From Coenobita brevimanus (lineage: Eukaryota; Arthropoda; Malacostraca; Decapoda; Coenobitidae), in the NCBI GenBank assembly GCA_032717465.1, contig CM064683.1, positions 38,147,542 to 38,211,541 on the forward strand: a stretch of DNA of 64,000 nt, in the 5' to 3' direction. The notes under the pieces are model-generated. The model saw only the letters and a program-made list of their open reading frames with translations, ran no database searches and had not been told where the DNA came from. Shown here piece after piece: positions 11,091 to 21,700 of this stretch (its first letter is position 1; every line of letters begins with the position of its first letter). The position numbers were made by a program, and so were the translations under genes.

Positions 11091-11908
11091 TCCATCCAGG
11101 AACCGAACCTCCACACTATTCAACGCACCTTGCCGTTGCAGGGCTCTGTCTGCCACAAGGGAACACTGGTTCATTAAATGAGGTGGCAAGGCTGTTGCTT
11201 GCCTGTGGTTGATAGGTCTGCTTGGCCAGGCAGACTGAGGTTGATCAACGTACTTCAATTCACAATGCCATCAAACAAAACATGCCCCAATTCCCTCCCT
11301 TATCCTCCAAGGATGGTGGAGTACACGAGTCTCCTTGGTTACTAGTCTAATACCTCCCTATCATCCCATAAAGGAATGTGGTGGACTACAGGATAAGGGC
11401 CAATGCAGCCAGCAGACCAACATGTTCCTGTTCTCCTGGCCACAAAATACATCACTTCAGCACTACCATATAAACCAGCCAGGGAACACACTGACAATTA
11501 CTTGGATTTAAAGTACATGAAAACAGCACTTCTTCATGACTAGCATAAACGAGGACTTTCTGTACACACAACTACAGTTCTTTTACTTAAACTTGGCCAA
11601 GACATATCCTTGACAGCTGACTTCACTTAGTTCAGTAGCAAAGACACAATCACTGGCTCTACAACCTTTCCACCATACTGCATGACTAACATCAGTAATT
11701 TTGATCTAATACAGTATAGCTAAACACGATTCAAAGATGGTAATTTTAGGTCGTTGAAACCTTTCCACAGCACTTCTTCGTGACTAGCAAGGTATTTTTA
11801 CGCCAAGTTAAAGCAAAATGATTGAGATGCAGCTTTTAACACATTACCAATCTTCTTCAATCATACAGCATATTCCTCTACCCAGCTGGCTTCTTTACCC
11901 AGCTGGCT
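11091..11908. other. Unassigned sequence with one GTCTCCTTGGTTAC unit
   Basis: A single unit of the core repeated at 19660-21600 occurs at 11329-11348. The phrase CACTTCTTCATGACTAGCA appears near 11527 and again, as CACTTCTTCGTGACTAGCA, near 11771; it recurs near 19430 and inverted near 19820 and 19940, marking another small dispersed repeat. Nothing coding is supported. Confidence 0.5.
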
Positions 11909-11963
11909 TCATCTTGCCATCTTGATATCTTCTTCATAGATCTTGTTAGATGCCATCTGTTTC
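11909..11963 (-). CDS. Candidate terminal coding exon of an unknown gene
   Basis: On the minus strand a plausible acceptor (TTGTTGTATTTGCAG) is followed after one base by 17 codons, KQMASNKIYEEDIKMAR, and a TGA at 11909-11911. The charged, low-repeat peptide differs from surrounding repeats. I do not recognise the protein and see no matching upstream exon, so this may be chance. A downstream duplication of AGCCAGCTGGGTA follows the stop. Confidence 0.22.
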
Positions 11964-11999
11964 CTGCAAATACAACAACACATTAGCTGTGTTTCTATC

Positions 12000-12119
12000 T
12001 ACACCCACACCCACTGACCTACTCTACACCTACACCCACTGACCTAATGTACATCCAGACCCACCGACCTAATCTACAACACCCACTGACCTACTCTACA
12101 CCTACACCCACTGACCTAA

Positions 12120-12171
<52 letters not shown>
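12000..12171. repeat. CACCCACTGACCTA minisatellite and CA microsatellite
   Basis: Four to five degenerate units of CTACACCTACACCCACTGAC are followed by a (CA)n run at about 12121-12171. Confidence 0.9.
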
Positions 12172-12174
<3 letters not shown>

Positions 12175-12239
12175 ACCTTCAAACACCAGCCAACTGGATT
12201 ACCTAAACACAAGATCACAAGTTTAAATTCTGTACCTAA

Positions 12240-12640
12240 ACAACAAGAGCCTATCTGCACAGACTGCAGTCAATATTTAAGTTTCTCTTTCAAACTCAGA
12301 ATGTGAAACTTGTATTAAAATGCCTCCTTATGGCCAAAACTGACAACTGTTTAATAATCAGCTGATGCAACAGCTGACCTATCAAATCAAATCAAAATTT
12401 CAAGCTGTGCAACTTTGTATTTCATAAGCCACTACAATGCCTCCTTAAAGTCAACCTGAAATGCACCCAATAGTCAGCTTAGGCAATGGCTGACATGATA
12501 AATCAACAAAAGTTCAGGCTGAGCAGCTTTGTATTTCATAAAATCACTCAAAGCTCTCCAAGAGCAGATATTTACACTTTCCTTGGAGAGAGAAAAAAAA
12601 ATAACACTTGTAGACCTGTTAGCTTTGCCACAGGTGAACA
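12240..12640. repeat. Dispersed ~400-bp repeat, copy 1
   Basis: Aligns by eye with 28105-28520. Shared landmarks in order: AGAATGTGAAACT, TTATTAAAA, CTTATGG-CAAAACTGA, AATCAGCTGATGCAACAGCT, CTTTGTATTTCATAAG, CTCTCCAA-AGCAGATATTT, and CAGACCTGT-AGCTT. Inside each copy the segment from the AACAGCT-GAC part to TTTGTATTTCATAA is repeated, so two or three modules of about 115 bp make up the element. Class unknown. Confidence 0.7.
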
Positions 12641-12654
12641 GACCTATTAATATT

Positions 12655-12850
12655 CCACAGCACATCTGGCTGGACCACCACAACCCACTACACCACCAGG
12701 CACCTACAGTAAACACAGCCGCACAACCACCTGACACATTCAAAGCATCAGCCAACACCACCTTAACCCACTACACCACCAGGCACCTACAGTAAACACA
12801 GCAGCACAACCACCTGACACATTCAAAGCATCACACACCACCACCTTAAC
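12655..12850. repeat. 87-bp tandem duplication containing a SINE-like motif
   Basis: CCACTACACCACCAGGCACC occurs at about 12688 and 12773 followed each time by TACAGTAAACACAGC and CACCTGACACATTCAAAGCA. The same 20-mer recurs near 39005. Its complement begins GGTGCCTGGTGGTGTAGTGG, resembling a tRNA D-arm (A-box), so it may be the head of another tRNA-derived SINE. Confidence 0.6.
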
Positions 12851-13061
12851 TCACTGAACGACTTTGACGATGGCCAGATTTAGAATGACGGCAGAAACTA
12901 TAACCACTGCTAATACACCTAAAGATAATTCACCATACTCCCTGAGTGCTTTATCCATCTATATCTATTTATCTATATCTAGTGAAGTAATTCTGGAGAC
13001 TATTTCAAAGTCTGCATTACATGAGGAAGCTACTACAGTTCAAAAAAATCTTCCCAAACAA

Positions 13062-13130
13062 GAAATGGACAAAGTCAAGAACCATTCAGTGCAAGATGCC
13101 TGGCCACTGCATTTAAGTGTGTCACAGTAG
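13062..13130 (-). mobile_element. Tiny Jockey-like LINE 3' remnant
   Basis: AAGATGCCTGG-CCACTGC-TTTAA at 13093-13117 matches the same part of the Jockey-like copies at 7070-7090 and 40895-40920 (GAGATGCCTGGACCACTGCG). Only about 70 bases remain. Confidence 0.4.
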
Positions 13131-13135
13131 GAAGC

Positions 13136-13212
13136 ACCAATGAACCAGCACCAACGAACCAGCACCGGGGAACCAGCACCAACGAACCAGCACCAATGAA
13201 CCAGCACCAAGT
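13136..13212. repeat. 15-bp minisatellite
   Basis: Five units of AACGAACCAGCACC with single-base variants. Confidence 0.9.
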
Positions 13213-13299
13213 CACACTGGCTACATGGCACCAAGACTGGCATGGGAGCAGCTTTGGCCATGAAGATGCTTGGTGATGAAACAGTTTGGTGTTAATGCA

Positions 13300-13425
13300 C
13301 AAGGAGGAAGGCAGGATAGGGAGGAAGGATAGGGAGGAAGGCAGGATAGGGAGGAAGGATAGGGAGGAAGGCAGGATAGGGAGGAAGGATAGGGAGGAAG
13401 GGGAGGATAGGGAGGAAGGATGGGG
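13300..13425. repeat. GGAGGAAGGATA minisatellite
   Basis: Alternating GGAAGGCAGGATAGGGA and GGAAGGATAGGGA units, about eight in all. An open frame of 65 codons across it repeats EEGRIGRKDR and is not a gene. Confidence 0.9.
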
Positions 13426-13564
13426 CAGTGTTAATGGCAGGGCCTTAAACTATCCATGGCATAATACCAGATGTCTAGCCTGATAGTAGGGGGGAAATGT
13501 AGGGCCAATAGAATTATGGAAATATCAAGAAAAGGTGGACCAGTAGAGAGAGGACAGGAAGGGG

Positions 13565-13801
13565 AGAGAAAGGAGATACAGTCACTGGCAGGAGGATAAA
13601 GTCGCAGGCAGGAGGAGAAAGACGCAGGCAAGGAGAATTAGACGCAGGAGGAGAAAGACGCAGGCAGGAGGAGAGAGAGGCAGGAAGAGAAAGAGACAGA
13701 AGGAGAAAGCACTGGTAAAAGGAGAAAGACGCAGGCAGAAGGAGAAAGACCAGGCAGAAGGAGAAAGACGCAGGCAGGAGGAGAAAGACACAGGAATTTT
13801 G

Positions 13802-13853
<52 letters not shown>
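13565..13853. repeat. GGAGAAAGACGCAGGCA minisatellite ending in poly-A
   Basis: About twelve units of roughly 18-20 bp (GGAGAAAGACGCAGGCAG) run to 13797, followed by a run of about 49 A at 13806-13853. Confidence 0.9.
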
Positions 13854-13855
<2 letters not shown>

Positions 13856-14033
13856 TTAATTCAAACTTACACAGTACTTCCAATTCCCTGACTCCCCCAA
13901 CATCTCTTCCTTAGTGATATATTTTTGGTTTTATTCTTGCTACTACAGTACTTGGCAATTTTTACAACTCAGGGGCTGGTACTCTTGACACATCTCCCCT
14001 AACACCTCTTCCTTATTGATTTATTGTTTTATT

Positions 14034-14355
14034 CTTGAGGCGGTGGCTCAATCGGTAGAGAGGTGACCTGCAGTCCTGACGGACCCAGGTTCGAATCCCG
14101 GCTGGGGCAAGGAACAGTTTAAGGATTTGAATTTCATTAAATCAGGCTTTACTGATCTACCAGAAGACCCACCGACATGTCGTAAAAATACCCCCGCTAA
14201 TACCAATACACCAGTCCTGTATGAGACAGCCCTAGCATGTATTCAATATGGACGGTGGGTGTTAGCGCCGAAGTGGTGACATGTAGAGGTGTATGGTATG
14301 TAGGAAGACTGGTGGGCCTTGATAGCAGGCTGTGAAGCCTATGCCCAGAGTCGAA
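14034..14355 (+). mobile_element. tRNA-derived SINE
   Basis: The 5' head has an A-box-like TGGCTCAATCGGTAGAG (14046-14062) and a B-box GGTTCGAATCCCGG (14088-14101), spaced as in a tRNA gene. Acceptor-stem ends (AGGCGGT and TGGGGCA) do not pair well and the sequence continues without a terminator into a ~250-bp unrelated body, ending near a CA microsatellite (14367-14389). This is the structure of a tRNA-derived SINE rather than a tRNA gene. The tRNA of origin is not certain. Confidence 0.75.
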
Positions 14356-14464
14356 CACATAAAAAAAACACACACACACACACACACACCAGGCATTTTA
14401 AAACTCAAGGAGGACTTACAGCTCTGATGGGGTTAATAAGGCTACATCTTCAGTTAAAAAAATA

Positions 14465-15405
14465 CAGGATTAATAGACTCTGGAAACATTGCTATTGTAT
14501 CATTTATATAAACTCTGGAAATATTGCTATCGTATCGTTTATATAGACTCTGGAAATACAGCTATCGTATCGTTTATATACAGTAGACTGGAAATATTGC
14601 TATCGTATCGTTTATATAGACTCTGGAAATACAGCTATTGTATCGTTTATATAGACTCTGGAAATATTGCTATCGTATCATTTATACAGACTCTGGAAAT
14701 ATTGCTATCATATCATTTATAATACAGACTCTGAAAATACTGCTATCGTATTGTTTATATAGACTAAAATATTGTTATCGTGTTGTTTATATACAGCAGA
14801 CTCTGGAAATATTGCTATCGTATCGTTTATATTCACTCTAGAAATATTGCTCTCGTATCATTTATATAGACTGGAAATACAGCTATCGTATTGTTTATAT
14901 AGACTCTGTAAATATTGCTATCATATAGTTTATACAGACTGGAAATACAGCTAATGTATCTTATCGTTTATATAGACTGGAAATACAGCTATCATATCAT
15001 TTATACAGACTGGAAATACAGCTATCGTATCATTTATATAGACTGGAAATACAGCTATCATATCATTTATATAGACTGGAAATATTGCTATCGTATAGTT
15101 TATAGAGACTCTGGAAATACAGCTATCGTATCGTTTATATAGACTGAAAATACAGCTATCGTATCATTTATATTGACTGGAAATACAGCTATCGTATCAT
15201 TTATATAGACTGGAAATACAGCTATTGTATCATTTATATAGACTGGAAATACAGCTATTGTATCATTTATATAGACTGGAAATACAGCTATCATATCGTT
15301 TATATCAACTCTGGAAATACAGCTATCGTATCGTTTATATAGACTCTGGAAATATTGCTCTCGTATCGTTTATATAGACTCTGGAAATACTGCTATCATA
15401 TCGTT
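14465..15405. repeat. 0.94 kb minisatellite with TATCGTATCGTTTATATAGA unit
   Basis: About 29 units of 29-36 bp with the core GGAAATA(CA/TT)GCTATCGTATCGTTTATATAGACT. Long and short unit variants (with or without CTCT) are interspersed. Both strands show open frames repeating LYRLWKYCY or YINDTIAVFP, by-products of periodicity. The array ends in TATCGTTTATAAAGGCTCC, which is the LINE-II tail, with no boundary sequence between them. Confidence 0.95.
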
Positions 15406-15640
15406 TATAAAGGCTCCAACATGCTTGAATGCGTCACTTTTCATAACTTAATAGCAGCTCTCCACACTGCTCAATCTCTGGCAGCCTCCCTATTCAGTCC
15501 TAGCCCTGAGATCACACCCTATGGCCTCTTCCCAGGTCTTTTTCAGTCTGCCTCTCACCCCTACCCTCAACCTTGCCACTTATCACTTTCCACACCCAAC
15601 TGTTACTCTCCATTAAAAATAAAATCAAGGCATTTGAGAG
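15405..15640 (-). mobile_element. LINE-II 3' terminal fragment
   Basis: AAAGGCTCCAACATGCTTGA is followed by TAATAGCAGCTCTCCACACTGC and CAATCTCTGGCAGCCTCCCT, the same order as 30640-30725. The coding part is too decayed to read. Confidence 0.7.
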
Positions 15641-16956
15641 AACAACAAGTACCAATGGAACTTAGAAATCTGCATATAAGACAAGGCTTTACTATCACAA
15701 CACTGATTTCCCTAGATAAATAGCTAAGGAAGAGGTGTTAGGGAGCTTCCTTTTGAATGCAGGGGTCTCCAACTGACTTAAGTTTAACCCCTAAAATAAA
15801 TCATTACAGAGGAGATGTCAGGGAGCTTCCTGTTGTGTGTTAGTTCACTCCTGCCACAGCCAATGGTTTTATCCAGCTCTGGGGATATTTTATTTACTGA
15901 TGGGGTAATAATGGCTATATGGCTTCTGTTGCAAGTCTCCAAAGACATAAAACTATATGGAAAATTTAAGAAAAACCTAAGGCACAAGGGGTGGCAGTGA
16001 TCATTTCCTGGAATATGGTTGTTAGCACTGCCAATTTAACTGCAGCACACTTGCAAATAATTCCACTTAGTAAAATTGAGTTTTTAATGTTCTGCATGAT
16101 TCTTGCAACTTTAGCTTCCTCAGCTATTTAAGCACAAGTTGCAGTGCATTTTGACTAACACCTACTGAAGCAAGTTCTGCAACCAACTGGCAATTAACAA
16201 AAGCAGCACCACAGCAAGATTTACAGAAAACTATACATTATGTATAAAACACTCCACCGGCCCATCAATGGTTATCTCAACTGACTGGCACCTAAGTGAT
16301 TAAGTATGACATTTTTAAATATACTCATCTTGTAGTATCCAGCCAAGTTGCTCCCCTTCATCACTGGTGGTGGTGGATGTCTACCACCCGACACCACCAC
16401 TGCAGGGGTGGCCTTCTCTGTCATCAAGCTGCCCTCGTCGTACTGCCTTAAAGTACAAACATGCTTTACAACTCCACCCTTGAACTACAATGCCAGTGCT
16501 ACCTCAACCATCAACACTAGTTAAATCTTAGGCTGAAGGACATACTGAAGGCTGTATCAAACCAGCCATTTCAAGGAGTCTATCAGTTAATATTCTTGCC
16601 ATACACATATCTACCTATCTCTCAGAAGGAGGATGGTGGACTGCAGAAGGGGAATTTTAGCATGAAGTCTCCTAGATTCATATCCAGATAAGCATGAACC
16701 CACAACTGAGTTAAGGGCTCTAGTATGTAAGTTTCTCAGTGAAATATGTTAACACCCAAATATGCCTAGTAACCAATGCATTTATTCCTATACAGTATAA
16801 TGCTACTTCCCTATTCAAGTTAAGCAAATGCAAACAGCAAACTAGCTAGGAACAATCTTCATTTTCCTTCATCCTGATCTTTTTCACCTTATGCTGGAGT
16901 AAGGAAGGGTGCAGAAAGGAAGGACAGGGAAAGAAATAATAGAGGAAGCACCATAA
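15641..16956. other. Unassigned 1.3 kb
   Basis: The phrase GGGAGCTTCCT-TTG and GTTAGTTCACTCC-style sequence near 15740 and 15830 forms a short imperfect duplication. Otherwise I see unique-looking sequence with no supported gene. Confidence 0.5.
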
Positions 16957-17027
16957 AACAAATAACTCAAAGTCAAATGGCCACCCCTTATGAGATTGTG
17001 GCGTCTGGCAATAGACAGACAGATAGA
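16957..17027 (+). mobile_element. LINE-I-type 3' tail (ATAACTCAAAG subfamily)
   Basis: AATAACTCAAAGTCAAATGG, then CCACCCCTTATGAGATTGTGGCGTCTGGCAATAG and a degenerate (GATA)n/(CAGA)n tail. The same ~60 bases occur at about 27915-27990 and 50903-50972, while sequence upstream differs, as expected for severe 5' truncation. Confidence 0.75.
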
Positions 17028-17097
17028 CTTACATCTATACCTCAACATCTTTACCCGCCTAATGGAGCGGGAAAAAGGAACTTATTTCCTTCATTCA

Positions 17098-17560
17098 TTC
17101 ATTTATAAAAACTCCAAGATGCTTCCATACATCACCCTAGATCACCTAATGGCAGTTCTCCATGCTGCTTGATCTCTAGCAGCTTCTCTGTCCAGCCCTT
17201 TATCCCTGAGGACACTGACTTCATCCCAGGCCTTTCAGTCTGCCTCTCAACTTTACCCTCCATGCTCACACCTCTCACCCTTGGCACCTTAATGTCATCC
17301 CCCATCCTCTCCACATGCCCAAACCATCTCACTCTACCCCTCCTAATCACAACACCACTACACTCCAGTCCCATCCTTCCTCCCAAACCATCTCAGTCTA
17401 CCCCCTTCACATCACAACACCAATACACTCCAGCCCCATCCTGCCTCCCAAAACCATCTCAATCTACCCCTTAACTCTACCCTCAACACACACACCTCTC
17501 CCCCGCTGCATCCAGTTGCCATCCTCCATTCTCTCCACATGCCCAATGCAATGGACAGTA
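17098..17560 (-). pseudogene. LINE-II reverse transcriptase remnant with internal duplications
   Basis: Minus-strand reading gives GGRMGLECSGVVIRRGRVRW-FGHVERMGDD and then a broken GMKSVSSGIKGWTEKLLEIK-QHGELPLGDLG end. The segment around CAATACACTCCAGCCCCATCCT is repeated two to three times between 17340 and 17470, which breaks the frame. The 3' end is at about 17105 (AACTCCAAGATGCTTCC). Confidence 0.75.
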
Positions 17561-17751
17561 AATTTCTATGACTGCACCTATGTAGATATACCGTATACTT
17601 TACCAATGCCTTCACCCACACTGGATAAAACTTAGGTCATAACGTATCAACTGTTCCCTAATCTTTCTTGCATAGTCTACTGTATAGTCTGTTAACTGCT
17701 CTAACACACGTATCTAAATGACTTGTTAATTATGCTAAAGAAGGGCTATGG

Positions 17752-18213
17752 CAGAGGTCGGCAACCTGCGGCTCAGAAGCCGCACGAGGCTCTTAGGACA
17801 CTTTTGTGGCTCCAGGAGCATCATAAATAACCATTTATTCTTTCAGAACAAAGGCATCATATTATACATGCAAGGCAACATTAGATTTTTCATTCAACTT
17901 TGATAAGATCTATACTATAAGCAGCTCAAACAATATCACCGTAATGTTTTGTTTAGATTTAGAATACCGCAGATTTCGGTTTATGAGAATTTTCTGTATT
18001 GTGGCTCCAAGAGTACTAAATTTTTATGAAACTTTGAAAAGATCTACAATATACTATAAGTAGATCAAACAGTATTACCGTAATGTTTTGTTTAGAATAC
18101 TGCAGATTTCAGTTTGAGAATTTTTTGTATTGCGGCTCCAAGAGTACTGTACTACATTTTTATGAAACTTTAAAACATGTGCCTCTTGTAGCTTTAAGAG
18201 TTGCTGACCTCTG
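17752..18213. mobile_element. hAT-type MITE with target-site duplication
   Basis: Ends CAGAGGTCGGCAACCTGCGG and, reversed from the right, CAGAGGTCAGCAACTCTTAA. Flanks read GGCTATGG on the left and GGCTATGA on the right (a perfect GGGCTATG pair if shifted by one base), an 8-bp duplication typical of hAT elements. The interior holds a tandem duplication of about 130 bp beginning at TACCGTAATGTTTTGTTTAG (about 17937 and 18076). No transposase. Confidence 0.85.
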
Positions 18214-18555
18214 GGCTATGAGAAAGGTGTACAGGCAAGATAATGTCAATCTGGCATTAAGCTGTATCCCTCCACAAAAGGACAAAAAGCTATACCAATT
18301 TAAGAGTAAAATCGGTGCTTCCATCTCACTTAGATATCTTAACCAAGGAAAAAATAATCTTGCCACTTAGCTATACTGCTGTCTGTCCTTCACCTGGTGG
18401 AACTGGCCCATTCTCACAAATTTAGTACTTAATTAATTAGTTTCATTAATTTTATAGTTATGGAGGTATGAATGAGTCTCCTTGGTTACTATATGTTTTC
18501 ACTGGACATAACTACCACTCCCACATCAATACAGTGTGCTTGCTGGAAATTCAGT

Positions 18556-18842
18556 TATATATCTATCTATTGCCAGACATCTTAATCCTGTAAGGTGTGG
18601 CCACAAATTTCCTCCACACTGTCCTGTCCTCTGCCATTTCACTGCCATCCCTCCAACTCACACCCCCCCTCTCATCTCCATCCCTCCAACTCACACCCTC
18701 CCTCCACCATGTCTACCCACACTCATCCCTCGTACACACATTCTCACTCCCATATCTACTTGTATCTACTCTCCATCCCTCCAACTTACACCCCCCGCCC
18801 CCATCTCTCCACTCCATCCCTCCATCTCATTCTTGGCTATAA
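18556..18842 (-). mobile_element. LINE-I 3' end
   Basis: ATCTATCTATTGCCAGACATCTTAATCC then GTGGCCACAAATTTCCTCC, the reversed LINE-I end, followed by repeated CCCTCCAACTCACACC units. A further decayed coding part is not readable. Confidence 0.75.
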
Positions 18843-18904
18843 TGTAAGAATGAGTGTCCTTGCTCAATTCAACCCTCCATAGTTACCTGCCTACACTAAC
18901 AGAC

Positions 18905-19065
18905 AAACAGGAGTGACAGGAGAGGCAGACAAGAGAAAGACAGAAAAGAGACAGACAGACAAGAGGGACAGACATGAGAGAAAAAGACAAGAGAGAAAAA
19001 GACAAGAGAGACAAAGACAAGAGGGACAGACAAGAGACAGGAAAAACAGACAGGAGAGACAGGAG
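18905..19065. repeat. GACAAGAGAGACAAAGACAAG minisatellite
   Basis: About 160 bp of degenerate 10-20 bp purine-rich units (GAGACAGACA, AGAGAGAAAAAGACA). Open frames over it repeat KRQERKRQER. Confidence 0.85.
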
Positions 19066-19659
19066 ACAGTACTATACCCATCACAACAGATTTCAACCTC
19101 TCCAAGCAGTCGTGGCCCCTCTGCTAATCTGAGTTCTCCAGGCAGTCTACCTTCACTCCTCTTGAACCGCCATCACGCTGCCATCTCTCTGGAACCCTGC
19201 TTTCTTGTACTTCACTTACACCCACACAAACCCAAGGCGGCCACAGGAACACCACTGCAATGATTGTAGGAACATAATACAAATTATTCACATTTAGAGT
19301 AGACAGTTATACAGTAAATAGCACTACTACTTCTACCTTCTACTTGGCCTATATTTTGCCTTACGCAGTCAATCTCACACAGTTCAGTGGCAGAACAAGG
19401 TAATGCTATAGAGTACCCTTTCCACAGCACTTCTTCATGACTAGCAACATTCTACTCATCGACAGTTACAATTCATAATTCATGATGCTATGATATTTTA
19501 AACCAAAAATGAAGGGCACAGCATCATATTCTAATAAAATTTTGTTACAGCCAAGTATTCAAAGTGTAAAGTTGTTTTTATATCTATAGCCACTTCTGAA
19601 TCAGTCACTCCTGCAAAAAAATACAAAGATGTGTATGCATCTGACGAGCTGTAGTTATG
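19066..19659. other. Unassigned sequence
   Basis: The phrase CCCTTTCCACAGCACTTCTT (about 19418) is shared with about 11759. No gene is supported. Confidence 0.5.
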
Positions 19660-21600
19660 AGTTAGGAATGAGTCTCCTTGGTTACTATTCCAATTTACAA
19701 CTACTAAAATCTGACTGGTCACTCCCACAAAAAATACGAAGATGTGGTTGCATCTGACGAGCTGTGGTTTTGAGTCAAGAATAAGTCTCCTTGGTTACTA
19801 TTCCAATTTACAACTAAAATTTGATGCTAGTCATGAACAAGTGCTATGAGTCTCCTTCGTTACTAGCTTACTTTTACTTTACCTTGGCCTAAAATTGTCA
19901 TCTCTCCATTCTGAATGCTGAATTGTAATCAGATAAACACTAGAACATGATGCTAGTCACAAAGAAGTGCTATGGGATGACTGTACAGCCATACCATTGC
20001 TTTTTTCCTGCCAATGCACTATGTGAAATAATTTACAAAGGAATGAACACCTGGGCAAAGCTATTGTGACAGTCTCCTTGGTTATTAGTCAAAACTGCCC
20101 TCCTAATCTGACTACACCTGCCCATCAATTAACTGAAAAGGCGCTAGGGATCTTTACAAACCCTTGGTCATGAGTAAAGAATGAGCCTCCTTGGTTACTA
20201 GCCAGAATTACCCCCCCCCAATCTGACTGCTTTGCCATAAACTGAAAATTATGAAGAGCCTCCTTGGTCATGAGTAAGGAATGAGTCTCCTTGGTTACTA
20301 GTCAAAATTACCATCAATCTGACTACTACTTGCCATCAGCTTATTGAAAAGGGGTGAGGGATCTTTACATAGTTCCTGTATGGAATACTAGCCTTAGTTA
20401 GGGAATGAGTCTCCCTGGTTACTAGTCAAAATTACCATTCCTATCTGCCTACACTTGGCCAAAAAGTAACTGAAATTAGGCTAAGATCACTGCGTAGGGC
20501 TTTGGTCGAGTCTCCTTGGTTACTAGTCAAAATTACCCTCCCAATCTGACTACACTTGTCCATAAAGTAACAAATCGGGCTAGGGATCATTACATAGGGC
20601 TTTGGTCATGAGTCTCCATGGTTACTAGTCAAAATTATCTTTCCAATCTAGCTACACCTGGCCAACCACTGACTGAAAAGGACTGAGATCTCTGAATAGT
20701 TGCTGCATGGAATTGGAGCCTTGGTTAGGGAATGAGTCTCCTTGGTTACTAATCAAAATACGCATCAAAAGCATCAATCTGACTACACCTGGCATTAACT
20801 AAAACAGAGTTTGGGATCTTTGAAAAGTTGTCGCATGAAATTTGAGTCTTAGGGAATGAGTCTCCTTGGTTACTAGTCAAAATTACCTTTCCATTCTGAC
20901 TACACTTGGCCAAGAAGTAACTGAATAAAAGGGTCAGAGATCTATAAAGAGCCTTGGTCATGAGTCTCCTTGGTTACTTGTCAAAATTACTTTTCCAATC
21001 TCTACATTTGGCCATAAATTAACTGAAAAAAGTCTTAAGGATCTTTACATAATTCTATTCTTGCATGGAATTTTAGCCTTTGTTAAGGAATGAGTCTCCT
21101 TGGTTACTAGCCCAAATTACCATCTCAATCTGACTACACAGCCACAAAGTAACCGAAAGGGAGTTAGGAATCTTTATGTATACACAGTCTTTGCATGGAA
21201 TTTTATGAACCTTAGTTATGGAATGATTTAATCTGAATACACCTGGCCAAAAAAGTAACTGAAAAGGGGTTAGGGATCTTTACGAACAGCCTTGGTCACG
21301 AAGCTCCTTGGTTACTAGTCAAAATTACCTTTCCAATCTCTACACTTGGCCATAAAGTAACTGAAAAGGGGTTAGGGATCTTTACGAACAGCCTTGGTCA
21401 TGTCTCCTTGGTTACTAGTCAAAATTACCCTTCCAATCAGACTACACCTGGTCATTAACAGAAAAGGGGTTAGAGATTTTACAGAGAACTCTGGTCATGA
21501 GTATGAAATGTCTCCTTGGTTACTACTCAAAATTACCCTCCCAATCAGGCTACACTTGGCCATAAACTGTGAAGGCTGGGAATCTGTCACTAAAAACTCA
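19660..21600. repeat. Degenerate tandem array with GTCTCCTTGGTTAC core
   Basis: At least 16 units carry (A/T)GAGTCTCCTTGGTTACTA, then GTCAAAATTACC, CAATCTGACTACAC, TTGGCCA-AAAGTAACTGAAAAGG and GGGATCTTTA. Spacing of the cores from 20283 onward is about 124, 102, 102, 120, 128, 101, 131, (209), 100 and 108 bp, so short (about 101) and long (about 125) units are mixed; long units carry an extra GCATGGAATTTTAGCCTTAG-type insert. Single dispersed units occur near 8190, 9178, 11329, 18473 and 52210. No long open frame. Class unknown. Confidence 0.85.
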
Positions 21601-21700
21601 AATTATTTTTTGAAATTAGCTGGGAAAGATATACCTAACCCCTCCACAAAAGCCAGGTGGAAGTAGTATGCTTAAAATAACAATAATAATAATAACAGAA

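Noticed and set aside
14034..14107. Functional tRNA gene
   Set aside because: A and B boxes are present, but the acceptor stem does not pair and no terminator follows; fits a SINE head.
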